The notes beneath the pieces were generated by a model, which saw only the letters and a program-made list of their open reading frames with translations, ran no database searches and was not told the origin of the DNA. Below, one piece after another: positions 4,632-6,346 of a stretch of 6,346 nt of DNA. Made by a program: the position numbers and the translations under genes. This DNA is from Bdellovibrionales bacterium RBG_16_40_8. GTDB taxonomy: Bacteria; Bdellovibrionota; Bdellovibrionia; Bdellovibrionales; UBA1609. The stretch is from the NCBI GenBank assembly GCA_001769925.1, contig MEPT01000126.1, positions 1 to 6,346 of the forward strand. Direction: 5' to 3'. Within the stretch, counting starts at the first letter, position 1. The number at the start of each line of letters is the position of its first letter.

Positions 4632-6346
4632 TTAACGAAAATAAAGCTTAATCACGCGGCTGTTTGGCAAATCAGCGCCAGGCGAGGGCACTGACATAGA
4701 TACAATACCGTCGCCATGAATATCTATCTTTAATGGCGTGCCGCGAACTCGATTGTACACTTCACGCAAAGTAAGCCCTGTTAAATCAGGAGTAACATTT
4801 TTCTCTTCATCACTAAGCACTTTGGCCATTTCACGAATTTTGTTAATAGACTCTTCACGTACGCGCGCTGATACCTCAGACACTTCTGTTTTGGTTTTTT
4901 TTATAATATTTTTTTCGCTTAATAATACCGGCGAAAGACCGGCTCTGCGAACTGCATAGCTAGCTATGCGTGAAAAAAGTGGCGCGGCTACATCAGAACC
5001 ATAAAACTTTTTACTGCGTGGGTTATCTACTGCCACATAAATAACGTATTTAGGGTCATTAGCCGGTATAAACCCGGCAAAACTTGAAATGTATTGGCCT
5101 TTGACATAGCCCTGCCCGACTACATTTTTTTGTGCTGTACCGGTCTTACCCGCTACCGGAAAACCAGATACCCGCGCCCCGTTACCTGTACCCATCTCAG
5201 TTGTGGCTGCATTTAGCATAAGTCGCATGGTCGATGCCTGCTCAGGAGTAAGTACCCGACGAATTTCTTTAGTTGAATAATTGATTAGCTCGCCTGTTTC
5301 TTCATTTATTGCAGATTTCACTATAATTGGCGATTTCAAAACACCGCCGTTAGCGATTGCTGCATATGCAGTTGCGAGCTGCAGCGGCGTTGCCGTAAGC
5401 CCATGCCCAAAAGATATATTGGCAAACAAATGCTCACGCCAAGGCAGTGGTTGCAAAATACCACTAGCCTCTCCTAAAAAATCTGTATTCAATTTACTGC
5501 CTAAACCAAAATCAAGCAAAGTTTTGCGAACTTTTTCTGCCCCCAATTCGAAAGCAATTTTAGCCATTCCGATGTTTGACGAATGTGCTAAAATCTCTGT
5601 AGCTGAGATAAGACCAAAACTATGCGAACTTTCAGCTTCACGAATAAAATATGGCCCGACTTTAAATCGACCATTTTCACAGAAATATTTCTTACTAGGT
5701 TTCAAAGTGCCTGCGCGCAGCGCCCCGGCCACAACAAAAGTCTTCAATGTACTTCCTGGCTCGAACGCATCGGTAACAGTGCGATTACGCCAAAGATCAC
5801 TACCAACATCACGTGGGCGATTTGGGTCAAAGGTAGGCATGTTACCCATTGCTAAAATTTCTGATGTTTGCGCATCAAGTATTACGCCAACGGCACTGTC
5901 TGCACTAAAATCTTTTATTGCCTGCCCAAGTTCACGTTCAAGTCGGTACTGAAGTTCTCTGTCTATGGTAAGAGTCAAATCAAAGCCTGCCGGCGTGTCA
6001 GTAAAAACTCTTCCGTCTATTAGTAGCGGTCTCCCGCGGGCGTCACGCTCTATTTTAATTTTTCTATTCTTACCTTTTAAGAAGGAATCAAATTTGAGTT
6101 CTAGCCCCTCAAGTCCTTGCCCCTCTCGCCCCACAAAACCAAGCGCTTGAGAAAAAAGATTCTCGTTAGGATATACCCTTTCAGTTTCTTCAATAACACC
6201 CAACCCCTTTAATTTTAGTGCTTGAATTTGCTGAACAAATTCTTTTTTTAAACGTCTTTTAAGCCAAACAAAACGCTTACTTGAATTTTTTATTTGCGCG
6301 TAAACTTGGTGTGGCGATAGCCCTAGTTTTTTGCCTATTATGTTTG
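4632..6346 (-). CDS. ftsI: FtsI-like class B penicillin-binding protein with PASTA domain (5' end outside window)
   Basis: This is a peptidoglycan D,D-transpeptidase that cross-links septal murein, anchored in the inner membrane with its catalytic domain in the periplasm. The visible part is 570 residues and continues in frame past the right edge, so the N-terminal membrane helix is missing. It begins in the non-catalytic dimerisation region (SKRFVWLKRRLKK, then YPNENLFSQALGFVGREGQG, where the family has the conserved xHxxGFvG-like stretch). The transpeptidase motifs are all present: active-site STLK (Ser198, Lys201), SSN (255-257) and KTGT (400-403), numbered from the first visible residue. 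A C-terminal PASTA domain (VTPDLTGLTLREVYNRV... to the end, about 517-570) follows. PASTA tails occur on FtsI/PBP3 of deltaproteobacteria-like lineages and on Gram-positive PBP2x/SpoVD, which favours FtsI over the elongation enzyme PBP2/MrdA. An apparent shorter start at 6203 is only an internal TTG. The gene after it is not murE, unlike a standard division cluster. Confidence 0.9.
   Translation of the reverse strand, partial: NIIGKKLGLSPHQVYAQIKNSSKRFVWLKRRLKKEFVQQIQALKLKGLGVIEETERVYPNENLFSQALGFVGREGQGLEGLELKFDSFLKGKNRKIKIERDARGRPLLIDGRVFTDTPAGFDLTLTIDRELQYRLERELGQAIKDFSADSAVGVILDAQTSEILAMGNMPTFDPNRPRDVGSDLWRNRTVTDAFEPGSTLKTFVVAGALRAGTLKPSKKYFCENGRFKVGPYFIREAESSHSFGLISATEILAHSSNIGMAKIAFELGAEKVRKTLLDFGLGSKLNTDFLGEASGILQPLPWREHLFANISFGHGLTATPLQLATAYAAIANGGVLKSPIIVKSAINEETGELINYSTKEIRRVLTPEQASTMRLMLNAATTEMGTGNGARVSGFPVAGKTGTAQKNVVGQGYVKGQYISSFAGFIPANDPKYVIYVAVDNPRSKKFYGSDVAAPLFSRIASYAVRRAGLSPVLLSEKNIIKKTKTEVSEVSARVREESINKIREMAKVLSDEEKNVTPDLTGLTLREVYNRVRGTPLKIDIHGDGIVSMSVPSPGADLPNSRVIKLYFR

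Noticed and set aside
5281..5952. 223-codon plus-strand ORF
   Set aside because: It lies entirely opposite the transpeptidase gene, whose STLK, SSN and surrounding motifs are intact. Its product is Ser/Pro/Ala-rich with no recognisable domain.
6204..6346. Start of the transpeptidase at 6203
   Set aside because: The codon is an internal TTG. The frame stays open to the window edge and the upstream residues fit the dimerisation domain of class B penicillin-binding proteins.

Overview
The window reads as a piece of a Bdellovibrio-type predatory or related bacterial genome (Bdellovibrionota, formerly grouped with the deltaproteobacteria). The main evidence is a TIGR02147-family regulator, a family known chiefly from Bdellovibrio and Fibrobacter, set between two small exported proteins. 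Base composition is mixed. Hand-counted 60-base lines give about 31/60 G+C near 61-120 and 1561-1620, but only 22-24/60 at 3361-3420, 4141-4200 and 5041-5100. The two halves may therefore have different histories.

Left half (1-2955), all on the minus strand. A tightly packed three-gene operon runs leftward from about 2870: an exported six-cysteine protein (2822-2247), the TIGR02147 regulator (2247-1417) and an exported protein with an HEFQH (HExxH) zinc-metallopeptidase motif (1424-285). The first junction is TAATG, sharing one base. The second is ATGAATAA, an 8-base overlap. Both imply coupled translation, so the regulator is probably made together with the two exported proteins. A good Shine-Dalgarno, a weak candidate promoter and a striking pair of overlapping palindromes (2917-2943) lie upstream. 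Beyond the operon, an ORF without a clear start runs off the left edge (253-1).

Middle (2956-4432). A short minus-strand ORF ends in a segment resembling the C-terminal helix-turn-helix part of serine recombinases and is probably a remnant or a small stand-alone protein. Divergent from it is an intact AAA-type ATPase of the DUF4143 family (3266-4432, plus strand), with Walker A and B motifs and a C-terminal PD-(D/E)xK-like D...ExK signature.

Right half (4433-6346). A class B penicillin-binding protein with a C-terminal PASTA domain (FtsI/PBP3-like septal transpeptidase) occupies the minus strand and continues past the right edge. A small unrecognised ORF (4621-4448) follows its stop and converges with the ATPase. 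The usual next gene of a division cluster (murE) is absent, so the locus is either a stand-alone ftsI-like gene or a rearranged cluster end.

No tRNA, rRNA, CRISPR array, complete insertion sequence or convincing intrinsic terminator was seen. The likeliest undescribed unit is the regulator/exported-protein operon with its palindromic upstream site.
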